Shown here piece by piece: positions 1-7,097 of a DNA stretch of 64,000 nt. The notes under the pieces are model-generated. The model searched no databases. It was not told the origin of the DNA and worked only from the letters and a program-made list of their open reading frames with translations. Within the stretch, counting starts at the first letter, position 1, and the number at the start of each line of letters is the position of its first letter. The position numbers were made by a program, and so were the translations under genes. The stretch is taken from the NCBI RefSeq assembly GCF_014203705.1, contig NZ_JACHJR010000001.1, positions 372,001-436,000 on the forward strand. Direction: 5' to 3'. Origin of the DNA: Kitasatospora gansuensis (GTDB lineage: Bacteria > Actinomycetota > Actinomycetes > Streptomycetales > Streptomycetaceae).

Positions 1-95
1 GCCCGTGCGGCGTCCATTCCCCACGGCCGGATTCCAACGCCCTTTCCCCCGACGGGAGTCCGGGCCACGTCGACCACCCGACCTGGAGTGACTGC

Positions 96-1127
96 ATGCC
101 CACGCCCGACCCGTATCTCCATCGCGCCGCCACCGACCGGCCCTACTTCAGTGCGGACGGCGAGACGTACCTGGCCCGGACGGCGCTGCGGGAGATCCGG
201 AAGACCCGGCCGCTGCGCGTCCTCTCCGAGGAGGACTACGACTTCTGGCAGACCTACGGCTACGTGATCGTCAGGCAGGCCGTCCCGGCCGAGGAGGCCC
301 GCCAACTGCTGGCGTTCGCCTGGGAGTTCCAGGACATGGACCCGGACCGCCCGGAGACCTGGTACCCCGAGCGCCCGTACCGGGACGAGCTCGACCGGCA
401 CCTGCACGTCTACGGCTTCGTCGAGGCGTACCAGCACCGGCTGCAGTGGAGCATGCGGCAGAACCGCCGGGTCTACGAGGCCTTCGTCGACGTCTGGGAC
501 AGCGAGCAGCTCTGGGTCACCCTGGACCGGCTCAACCTCAACCCGCCCAACACCGGCAACCGTTCACGCGACCTGATCGAGGCCACCGACCGCGGCTTCG
601 ACATCGAACTGCACTGGGACGTCGACACCACCCAGGGCATCCTGCCGCAACGCGTCCAGGGCATCATCGCGCTGAACGACACTCAGGACGGCCACGGCGG
701 ATTCCAGTGCAACCCGGAGCTGTTCCGGCAGTTCAACCAGTGGCAGGCCGCCCAGCCCGCCGACCGCGACCCGATCCGGCCGACCGTCGACCGGGCCGAA
801 CTCCCGGTCGTCCGGCCCGAGCTGAAGGCCGGTGACCTGCTGATCTGGAACGGCCTGCTGGCCCACGGCGTCGCCGCCAACACCTCCGCCGACGGCGTCC
901 GGGCGGTCCAGTACCTCTCGATGATGCCCGCTCTGGAGGAGCACGAGGAGCTGCGCACCTCCCGGATCAACTCCTGGCGCACCCTCGGCACCCCCGAGTG
1001 GAACTGGACCCTGGTCGGCGACGCCGTCCGGCCCGAGTGGGAGCGCTACGGCAGCCCCGAACTCGACGAGCTCGGCGAGAAGTTGCTCGGCCTCAGGTCC
1101 TGGCGTGCAGAGGACTCCGCCAAGTGA
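96..1127 (+). CDS. Phytanoyl-CoA dioxygenase (PhyH)-family Fe(II)/2-oxoglutarate oxygenase
   Basis: A 343-residue cytosolic oxygenase expected to hydroxylate a small substrate using Fe(II), O2 and 2-oxoglutarate. The iron-binding facial triad is visible as an HxD motif (H173, D175, in ELHWDVD) and a distal His (H257, in LLAHGV), followed by an Arg in RAVQYLSM that would bind 2-oxoglutarate. Length is a little above the usual PhyH size of about 280-300. The ATG has GGAG eight bases upstream (85-88). Its stop overlaps the GTG start of the next gene, a PLP decarboxylase, so the two are probably co-translated and may modify the same amino-acid-derived substrate; that link is inference. The substrate cannot be told from the sequence. 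Confidence 0.85.
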   Translation: MPTPDPYLHRAATDRPYFSADGETYLARTALREIRKTRPLRVLSEEDYDFWQTYGYVIVRQAVPAEEARQLLAFAWEFQDMDPDRPETWYPERPYRDELDRHLHVYGFVEAYQHRLQWSMRQNRRVYEAFVDVWDSEQLWVTLDRLNLNPPNTGNRSRDLIEATDRGFDIELHWDVDTTQGILPQRVQGIIALNDTQDGHGGFQCNPELFRQFNQWQAAQPADRDPIRPTVDRAELPVVRPELKAGDLLIWNGLLAHGVAANTSADGVRAVQYLSMMPALEEHEELRTSRINSWRTLGTPEWNWTLVGDAVRPEWERYGSPELDELGEKLLGLRSWRAEDSAK

Positions 1128-2275
1128 GCCTGCAGGCCGCGCTGGCCGCCGCCACCGAGGACCGGATCATCTACGACCTGGCGGCCATCGGCGAACGGTA
1201 CGCGGCGCTGGTCGAGGAGCTGCCCGGGGTCGCCGTCCGGTTCGCCCTGAAGGCCTGCCCGGTGGACGATGTGCTGGCCCAACTGGCCGGGCAGGGCGCC
1301 GGGTTCGACGCGGCCAGCCCGAACGAGATCGCCCAGGCGCTGCGCACCGGCGTGCCGCCCGGCCTGGTCCACTACGGCAACACCGTCAAGTCCGACCGGG
1401 GCATCGCCGAGGCGTACCGGCTGGGGATCAGGGATTTCGCCACCGACAGCCTGGAGGACGTCGCGGCGATCGCCGCCCACGCCCCCGGCGCCCGGGTGTT
1501 CTGTCGGCTCGCCACCAGCGGGACCGGCGCGCTCTGGGGGCTGAGCCGGAAGTTCGGCTGCTCGGCGGACGACGCGGTGCTGGTGCTGGAGGCCGCCCGG
1601 GCGGCGGGGCTGACCCCGGCGGGCCTGTCGGTGCACGTCGGTTCGCAGCAGATGACCACCGAGGCCTGGCAGGACGCCTTCGAGCAGCTGGCCGAGGTGT
1701 TGCTGACGCTCCGTCGGCGCGGCATCCGGCTCGACCACGTCAACCTCGGCGGCGGGCTGCCCGCGCTCGGCTACCACGACCGGCACGGCAGGCCGCTCGA
1801 CCCGCCGCTGGACAAGATGTTCGCGGTGATCCGCGAGGGCGTCGACCGGCTCAGGGAACTCGCGGGCGGCACCCTGGACTTCGTCATCGAGCCCGGCCGG
1901 CACCTGGTCGCCGACCAGGGCGCGATCCGGGCCCACGTCTACCGGCTCTCCTCCCGTCGGCAGTCGGACGGCCGGCCGGAGCACTGGCTCTACCTGAGCT
2001 GCGGCAAGTTCAACGGCCTGTACGAGATGGACGAGTTGCAGTACCGACTGGTCTTCCCGACCCACCCGGACGCGGAGTACGTCCCGGCCGTGGTGGCCGG
2101 TCCGACCTGCGACAGCGACGACGCCTACGACCACGAGCACGCCCGGGTCCCGGTCCCAAAGGCTGTGGTCTCCGGCGACCCGGTGTGGATCCTCTCCAGC
2201 GGGGCGTACGCCACCAGTTACCTGACCCAGGGCTTCAACGGCTTCGACCCGCTGCCCTGCACCGTGCTCAGCTGA
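1124..2275 (+). CDS. Fold-type III PLP-dependent amino acid decarboxylase (ornithine/diaminopimelate decarboxylase family)
   Basis: A 383-residue member of the alanine-racemase-like barrel decarboxylases that convert basic amino acids to polyamines or diaminopimelate to lysine. The PLP lysine is K43 in RFALKACP. The HVGSQ, LGGGLP and EPGRH motifs that cradle the cofactor phosphate and ring are present, and the C-terminal GPTCDSDD motif supplies the active-site Cys (C329) and acidic substrate-binding residues. The CDSDD form resembles ornithine/lysine decarboxylases more than LysA. I chose GTG 1124 because it overlaps the upstream stop (GTGA); an in-frame start farther upstream would lie inside the oxygenase gene. 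The stop overlaps by eight bases the stop of the convergent DNA ligase. Exact substrate not determined. Confidence 0.85.
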   Translation: MSLQAALAAATEDRIIYDLAAIGERYAALVEELPGVAVRFALKACPVDDVLAQLAGQGAGFDAASPNEIAQALRTGVPPGLVHYGNTVKSDRGIAEAYRLGIRDFATDSLEDVAAIAAHAPGARVFCRLATSGTGALWGLSRKFGCSADDAVLVLEAARAAGLTPAGLSVHVGSQQMTTEAWQDAFEQLAEVLLTLRRRGIRLDHVNLGGGLPALGYHDRHGRPLDPPLDKMFAVIREGVDRLRELAGGTLDFVIEPGRHLVADQGAIRAHVYRLSSRRQSDGRPEHWLYLSCGKFNGLYEMDELQYRLVFPTHPDAEYVPAVVAGPTCDSDDAYDHEHARVPVPKAVVSGDPVWILSSGAYATSYLTQGFNGFDPLPCTVLS

Positions 2276-3338
2276 CCGTGGGTCCGAGCAGCTCCGCCAG
2301 GTCGTAGCCCACCGGCTCCTCCAGCTGCTGGTAGCCGCAGGACTCCGGCGCCCGGTCCGGCCGCCAGCGCTTGAACTGGGTGGTGTGCCGGAACCGGGTG
2401 CCCTCCATGTGGTCGTACCCGACCTCGCAGACCCGCTCGGGGCGCAGCGGCACCCAGCTCAGGTCCTTGCCGCCGGTCCAGCGGCTCTGTCCGCCGGGCA
2501 GCCGGGCGGCCGCCTGGGCCGCCTCGTCCTGCCAGGCCATCCACGGGTGCTCGGCGCCCTCGGGCAGGCGCAACTCCGCCAGTTCCTCGACCAGTTCGGC
2601 CCGGCGGGCCATCGTGAAGGAGGCGCAGACCCCGACGTGCTGGAGCTGCCCGGCCTCGTCGTACAGACCGAGCAGCAGCGAGCCGACCACCGGACCGCTC
2701 TTGTGCTCGCGGTAGCCGGCCAGCACGCAGTCGGCGGTCCGGCTGTGCTTGATCTTGTACATCGCCCGGGCCCCCGGCTGGTACGGCTGGTCGAGCTGCT
2801 TGGCCACCACCCCGTCCAGGCCCGCGCCCTCGAACTGGCCGAACCACTGCGCGGCCACCGCCGGGTCGGTGGTCGCCGGGGCCAGGTGAACCGGCGCCCG
2901 CGCCCCGGCCAGTGCGGCCACCAACGCCTCCCGACGCTCCCTCAGCGGCCGCTCCAGGTACGAGTCCCCGCCCAGCGCGAGCAGGTCGAAGGCCACGAAC
3001 GAGGCGGGGGTGCGCTCCGCCAGGGTGCGGACCCGGGAGGCGGCGGGGTGGATGCGCTCGAGCAGCTCCTCGAAGTGCAGCCGTCCGTCGTGCGCGATCA
3101 CGATCTCACCGTCGACCACGCACCGCTCCGGCAGCTCGGCCCGCACCGCCTCGACCACCTCGGGGAAGTACCGGTTCAGCGGCTTGCCCGTACGGCTGCC
3201 GATCTCGACCTCGTCGCCGTCCCGGAACACGATCGCCCGGAAGCCGTCCCACTTCGCCTCGTAGTGCAGGCCCGGCGGAATCCGGGTCACGGCCTTGGCC
3301 AGCATCGGCGGGACGGGCGGCAGCACGGGGAGGTCCAT
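2268..3338 (-). CDS. ligC: ATP-dependent DNA ligase (LigC/LigD ligase-domain type)
   Basis: A 356-residue ligase that seals nicks through a ligase-AMP intermediate. The catalytic lysine is K29 in EAKWDGFR (motif I). Later nucleotidyltransferase motifs are present (VVDGEIV, FVAFDLLAL, DGVVAK, MYKIKHSRTAD), followed by an OB-fold region rich in basic residues. Length fits the stand-alone LigC type, about 350 residues, without polymerase or nuclease domains. The ATG at 3338 is preferred: longer forms run into the divergent promoter region. It is divergently arranged, with 79 bp between starts, from a LigD-type polymerase. In mycobacteria such pairs act in repair (stand-alone polymerase plus LigC); the same role here is inference from family knowledge. 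Confidence 0.88.
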   Translation of the reverse strand: MDLPVLPPVPPMLAKAVTRIPPGLHYEAKWDGFRAIVFRDGDEVEIGSRTGKPLNRYFPEVVEAVRAELPERCVVDGEIVIAHDGRLHFEELLERIHPAASRVRTLAERTPASFVAFDLLALGGDSYLERPLRERREALVAALAGARAPVHLAPATTDPAVAAQWFGQFEGAGLDGVVAKQLDQPYQPGARAMYKIKHSRTADCVLAGYREHKSGPVVGSLLLGLYDEAGQLQHVGVCASFTMARRAELVEELAELRLPEGAEHPWMAWQDEAAQAAARLPGGQSRWTGGKDLSWVPLRPERVCEVGYDHMEGTRFRHTTQFKRWRPDRAPESCGYQQLEEPVGYDLAELLGPTVS

Positions 3339-3417
3339 ACCCCGATGGTGGCGGTCCGTCAGCTCGGATGCGCGCCAGGACGCGCGGCCTTGGCACGGTC
3401 GGCCTAGCGTGGAGGCC
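3339..3417. promoter_or_regulatory. Divergent promoter region between ligC and the LigD-type polymerase gene
   Basis: A 79-bp spacer separates the two divergent starts. On the plus strand TAGCGT (3405-3410) lies just upstream of GGAGG and the ATG at 3418, so a -10 element very close to the start is plausible. I do not see a convincing -35 for either side. Confidence 0.35.
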
Positions 3418-4428
3418 ATGGCGAGTACGGCGATCGAGTTGGACGTGGACGGCCGGGCGGTGCGGCTCTCCAATCCGGACAAGGTGTACTTCCCCGAGCA
3501 CGGGTACACCAAGCGGGACGTGGCGGAGTACTACCTCGCGGTGGCCCCCGGCGCGCTGCGCGGGCTGCGCGACCGGCCGACCACGCTGCAGCGCTTCCCG
3601 GACGGGATCGAGGCGGAGTTCTTCTACCAGAAGCGCGCCCCCAAGAGCCTGCCGGACTGGCTGCCGACCGCCCGGATCGCCTTCCCCAGCGGCCGCACCG
3701 CCGACGAGATCTGCCCGACCGAGGCGGCCGCCGTGCTCTGGGCGGTCAACCTGGGCTGCCTGACCTTCCACCCCTGGCCGGTCCGCCGCACGGACACCGA
3801 ACACCCGGACGAGCTGCGGATCGACCTCGACCCGCAGCCCGGCACCGACTTCGCCGACGCCGTCCGGGCCGCGCACGAGCTGCGCGCCGTCCTGGAGGAG
3901 CACGGCCTGCGCGGCTGGCCGAAGACCTCCGGCGGCCGCGGCCTGCACGTGTACGTGCCGATCGTGCCGGAGTGGACCTTCGCCGACTGCCGGCACGCGG
4001 TGATCGCGCTCGGGCGCGAGCTGGAGCGCCGGATGCCGGGCAAGGTCACCACCAACTGGTGGAAGGAGGAACGCGGCGAACGGATCTTCGTCGACTACAA
4101 CCAGATGGCCCGCGACCGCACCATCGCCTCCCCCTACTCCGTCCGGCCCCGCCCGGAGGCGACCGTCTCGGCGCCGCTGCGCTGGGAGGAGCTGGACCAG
4201 GCCACCCCGCTCGACTTCACCATCCGCACCATGCCCGCCCGCTACGCGGAACTGGGCGACCTGCACGCGGACCTCCCCGACCACGCCTTCCGCCTCGACC
4301 CGCTCCTGGAGCTGGCCGACCGTCAGGCCGCCGACCACGGCGTGGGCGACCTGCCCTACCCGCCGGACCACCCCAAGGCCGAGGGCGAACCGCCCCGGGT
4401 CCAGCCGAGCCGGGCCCGCAAGCACTGA
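3418..4428 (+). CDS. LigD-type polymerase/primase domain protein (non-homologous end-joining polymerase)
   Basis: A 336-residue stand-alone protein of the archaeo-eukaryotic primase family found as the polymerase domain of bacterial LigD. These enzymes add ribo- or deoxyribonucleotides at DNA ends or gaps. It opens with the typical VRLSNPDKVYFPEHGYTKRD segment. HPWPVRR and RIDLDPQPGTDF, which carry the metal-binding Asp pair, are in the middle, with SGGRGLHVYVPI and RDRTIASPYSVRP downstream. It has neither a nuclease nor a ligase domain; the ligase is the divergent neighbour. ATG 3418 is chosen because GGAGG sits immediately upstream and the protein then starts at the usual family position. 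Whether it serves end joining or base-excision repair cannot be decided here, and no ku gene lies in the window. Confidence 0.85.
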   Translation: MASTAIELDVDGRAVRLSNPDKVYFPEHGYTKRDVAEYYLAVAPGALRGLRDRPTTLQRFPDGIEAEFFYQKRAPKSLPDWLPTARIAFPSGRTADEICPTEAAAVLWAVNLGCLTFHPWPVRRTDTEHPDELRIDLDPQPGTDFADAVRAAHELRAVLEEHGLRGWPKTSGGRGLHVYVPIVPEWTFADCRHAVIALGRELERRMPGKVTTNWWKEERGERIFVDYNQMARDRTIASPYSVRPRPEATVSAPLRWEELDQATPLDFTIRTMPARYAELGDLHADLPDHAFRLDPLLELADRQAADHGVGDLPYPPDHPKAEGEPPRVQPSRARKH

Positions 4429-4472
4429 TCCGGTGATCGCCCCGAAATCCTGACCCAGTGTCAATACCCGCT

Positions 4473-4516
4473 GTCCGGCGGCCGGTTCCCAGCATGGTGG
4501 GAACCGGCCGCCGGAC
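4473..4516 (+). terminator. Perfect 19-bp stem hairpin
   Basis: Left arm 4473-4491 pairs perfectly with 4498-4516 around a GCATGG loop. No U-tract follows, as is usual in actinomycetes. It lies after the LigD-type polymerase gene and before the first pseudoprotease gene. Confidence 0.8.
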
Positions 4517-4611
4517 GCGTTCGGGAGAGGCAGCAGTTCGGGAACGGAAATCGCCTCCGACCTGCCAGAATGTCCGCCGCCACAAAACCTGACGAGGACT
4601 GCCCGAAGGCT

Positions 4612-4641
4612 TTGACGCTCAAGAACACCAGCCGGTAGCGT
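4612..4641 (+). promoter_or_regulatory. Probable sigma-70-type promoter of pseudoprotease gene 1
   Basis: TTGACG (4612-4617) and TAGCGT (4636-4641) are separated by 18 bp and lie about 70 bp before the GTG start. The same pair with the same spacing recurs before the second paralogue, which supports its reality. Confidence 0.5.
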
Positions 4642-4710
4642 CCGGTCGGCAATTCGCGTGCGATGGGGGCAGCAGCGTCTCCCAGGCATGTCATTTCTTT
4701 GGGAGTACTT

Positions 4711-6840
4711 GTGCGTATGGCTCGTAGAGTGGTGTGGCCGCTTGCCGCCGTTCTGGCAATACCCGTGATGGCCGGTTCGGTATCGGCCTCGGCCGCTGAG
4801 GCCACCCTGCCGCCGGCGGTGGAGGGTTTCTCCTACCCGGATGCAGCAAAGATCCTGGCGGAGAGTCACGTCACCCTGAAGTCCGGGGACGGCAACATCC
4901 GCCTCGCGGACTGCACCTCGACCGACAACCTGATCGAGGTCTTCAGCCGGACCTTCGACACCGGCTCCGTCAAGGTCTGCTTCAAGGTCACCGGGCCCAC
5001 CGGCTACCTCGCGCTGGAGCTCCCGAAGGTCTACAGCGTCAAGGGCGACGACCACGCCGTCAAGGCCACGCTCAACACCGGCGGTTCGGTCAGCAGCGTC
5101 GACATCCGCAAGAACCTCTACACCCCTGTCGGCGAGGGCACCTCCGCCGACGGCACCACCCTGCTGGAACTGAACGCCACCGACGGGCCCGCCGCATCGG
5201 CCACCACCAGCGAGTACCCGGCGGTCGGTGCCGTCGTCATCGGCCAGCCCGGCCGCGCGGGCTCCCGCGCCTGCACCGCCACCCTCGTCGACCCGTACTG
5301 GGTCCTGAGCACGGCCGGTTGCTTCACCGACACCCCCGCCACGCTCGCCGCCGGCGCGCCCGCCACCAAGAGCACCGTGACGATCGGCGGCAAGACCGTC
5401 GACCTCGTCGAGCTCGTCCCCCGTACCGACCGCGACCTGGTGATGGCCCGCCTCGCGGTGCCCGCCGCCGGGGTCACTCCGATGCCTGTCGCCGCCACCG
5501 CTCCGGTCGGCGGCCAGGAGTTCACGGTGGCCGGCTACGGTCGCACCAAGGTCGAGTGGGTGCCCGGCAAGCTCCACACCGCCACCTTCACCGTCGGCGC
5601 CGTCGCCGCCACCGGCCTCGACCTCGCGGCCAAGGCCCCGGCCGACACGATCTGCCAGGGTGACGCCGGTGGTCCGGCGATCCGCAGGACCGGCACCGGC
5701 TACGAGCTGGCCGCGGTCAACAGCCGCGCCTGGCAGGGCGGTTGCCTCGGAACTTCCGCGTCCGAGACCCGTACCGGAGCGTCCGGCACCCGGGTGGACG
5801 ACATCGCCCAGTGGATCACCCGGACGGCGAGTTCGACGCCGTCGGGCACGGTCACCAAGGGCTCGCCGTTCACGATCGTGGACCCGGCCGACAAGCACCT
5901 GGTGACCTACCTGCGGGACAGCGACAACCACTTGTGGTCGGTCGACCCGCAGGGCGAGGGCTGGCGGAACTGGGGGGCGTACGCTGCCGCCGACCCCGTC
6001 GCCGTGGTGAACCCGGCGAACAACCACGTCATCGTGTACGTCAACGGCCCCGACAACAGGCTGTGGTCCTTCGACGAGCGCGCGAGCGAGAACCAGCGCT
6101 GGATCGAGTTCACCAAGACCTCCTCCAACACCGTCCTCGCACCCAACGCGGTGCCCAGCACCGTGGTCGACCCCGCGGACGGACACCTCGTCACCTACGT
6201 CCGCGACACCGCCAACCACCTGTGGTCCGTGGACCCGCAGGCCGAGGGCTGGGTCGACTTCGGCGCGATGGCCGCCACCGACCCGACCGCCATCGCGGCC
6301 AACGGCCACGTGATCGTCTACGTGAACGGCCCGAACAACCTGCTCTACTCCGTCGACCAGCGCGGCAACGGCTGGACGACGTTCATCAAGACGCCCTCCG
6401 GCACGGTCCTGGCGCCCAACGCCGTTCCCCACACCGTGATCGACCCGGCCGACGGACACCTCGTCACCTACGTCCGCGACACCGCCAACCACCTGTGGTC
6501 GGTGGACCCGCAGGCCGAGGGCTGGGTCGACTTCGGCGCGATGGCCGCCACCGACCCGACCACCGTCGCCGGCCCCTCCGGCCAGCGCCACCTGATCACC
6601 TACGTCAACGGGCCCGACAACCGCCTGTTCATGGTCGACCCGCTGGGCGCCGGCTGGACCCAGTTCACCAAGACCCCCGACGACACCGTCCTGGCGGCCG
6701 ACGCCGTACCGCAGACGATCGTGGACCCGGCCGACAACCACCTGGTCACCTTCGTCCGCGACACCCGCAACGCCCTGTGGGCCGTCGACCCGCAGGGTGA
6801 GGGCTGGACCAAGTACCACGGCGGCCCGTCCGCTCCCTGA
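4711..6840 (+). CDS. Secreted catalytically dead trypsin-like protein with C-terminal propeller-like repeats (paralogue 1)
   Basis: A 709-residue exported protein. After a signal peptide (about residues 1-30, ending SASAAEA) comes a conserved module of about 130 residues beginning FSYPDAAKIL, then a trypsin/S1-fold domain (about 165-370). Trypsin landmarks are clear but broken: the His of the AAHC motif is Gly (G203, STAGCF), the Asp is kept (D242, DRDLVMA), and the Ser of GDSGGP is Ala (A319, QGDAGGP). It should not cleave peptides; a binding role is inferred. From about 385 on there are repeated units with VDPADGHLVTY and HLWSVDPQ motifs, resembling a beta-propeller or tectonin-like domain. 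GTG 4711 is chosen for GGGAG upstream and for identity with the starts of both paralogues; an ATG lies at 4717. Confidence 0.85.
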   Translation: MRMARRVVWPLAAVLAIPVMAGSVSASAAEATLPPAVEGFSYPDAAKILAESHVTLKSGDGNIRLADCTSTDNLIEVFSRTFDTGSVKVCFKVTGPTGYLALELPKVYSVKGDDHAVKATLNTGGSVSSVDIRKNLYTPVGEGTSADGTTLLELNATDGPAASATTSEYPAVGAVVIGQPGRAGSRACTATLVDPYWVLSTAGCFTDTPATLAAGAPATKSTVTIGGKTVDLVELVPRTDRDLVMARLAVPAAGVTPMPVAATAPVGGQEFTVAGYGRTKVEWVPGKLHTATFTVGAVAATGLDLAAKAPADTICQGDAGGPAIRRTGTGYELAAVNSRAWQGGCLGTSASETRTGASGTRVDDIAQWITRTASSTPSGTVTKGSPFTIVDPADKHLVTYLRDSDNHLWSVDPQGEGWRNWGAYAAADPVAVVNPANNHVIVYVNGPDNRLWSFDERASENQRWIEFTKTSSNTVLAPNAVPSTVVDPADGHLVTYVRDTANHLWSVDPQAEGWVDFGAMAATDPTAIAANGHVIVYVNGPNNLLYSVDQRGNGWTTFIKTPSGTVLAPNAVPHTVIDPADGHLVTYVRDTANHLWSVDPQAEGWVDFGAMAATDPTTVAGPSGQRHLITYVNGPDNRLFMVDPLGAGWTQFTKTPDDTVLAADAVPQTIVDPADNHLVTFVRDTRNALWAVDPQGEGWTKYHGGPSAP

Positions 6841-6859
6841 CCCGGCGTCAATATCCGTT

Positions 6860-6903
6860 GTCCGGCGGCCGGTTCCCACAATGCTGGGAACCGGCCGCCG
6901 GAC
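6860..6903 (+). terminator. Perfect 19-bp stem hairpin after paralogue 1
   Basis: Arms 6860-6878 and 6885-6903 pair perfectly around CAATGC. The stem sequence is identical to that of the hairpin at 4473-4516; only the loop differs. Confidence 0.85.
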
Positions 6904-6998
6904 GCGTTCCGGAGAGGCAGCAGTTCGGGAACGGAAATCGCCTCCGACCTGCCAGAATGTCCGCCGCCACAAAACCTGACGAGGACTGCCCGAAGGCT

Positions 6999-7028
6999 TT
7001 GACGGTCAAGAACGCAAGCCGGTAGCGT
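6999..7028 (+). promoter_or_regulatory. Probable sigma-70-type promoter of pseudoprotease gene 2
   Basis: TTGACG (6999-7004), an 18-bp spacer and TAGCGT (7023-7028), in the same position relative to the GTG start as in copy 1. Confidence 0.5.
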
Positions 7029-7097
7029 CCGGTCGGCAATTCACCTGCCATGGGGGGCGACAGGGCTTCCCAGGCATGTCATTTTCTGGGAGCACTT

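Larger units (their letters stand above)
4451..4710 (+). repeat. 260-bp duplicated terminator-promoter block, copy 1
   Basis: This block is collinear with 6838-7097 over exactly 260 bases and differs at only scattered positions. It begins with TGACCC, which in copy 2 is the stop codon of the preceding paralogue. It contains a long hairpin, a promoter-like segment, and the leader up to the GTG start. The duplicated unit is therefore terminator + promoter + gene. Confidence 0.85.
6838..7097 (+). repeat. 260-bp duplicated terminator-promoter block, copy 2
   Basis: Collinear with 4451-4710 without indels. It begins at the stop codon of paralogue 1 and ends at the GTG start of paralogue 2. The third paralogue shares only the last 70 bases or so (from CGGCAATTC to the start), so it is the more distant copy or its upstream flank was replaced. 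Confidence 0.85.

Noticed and set aside
3106..6972. A 1288-codon open frame on the minus strand
   Set aside because: It lies antisense to real genes and across their terminators. It has Gly/Val/Asp/Arg-rich composition typical of antisense frames in high-GC DNA and no domain signal.
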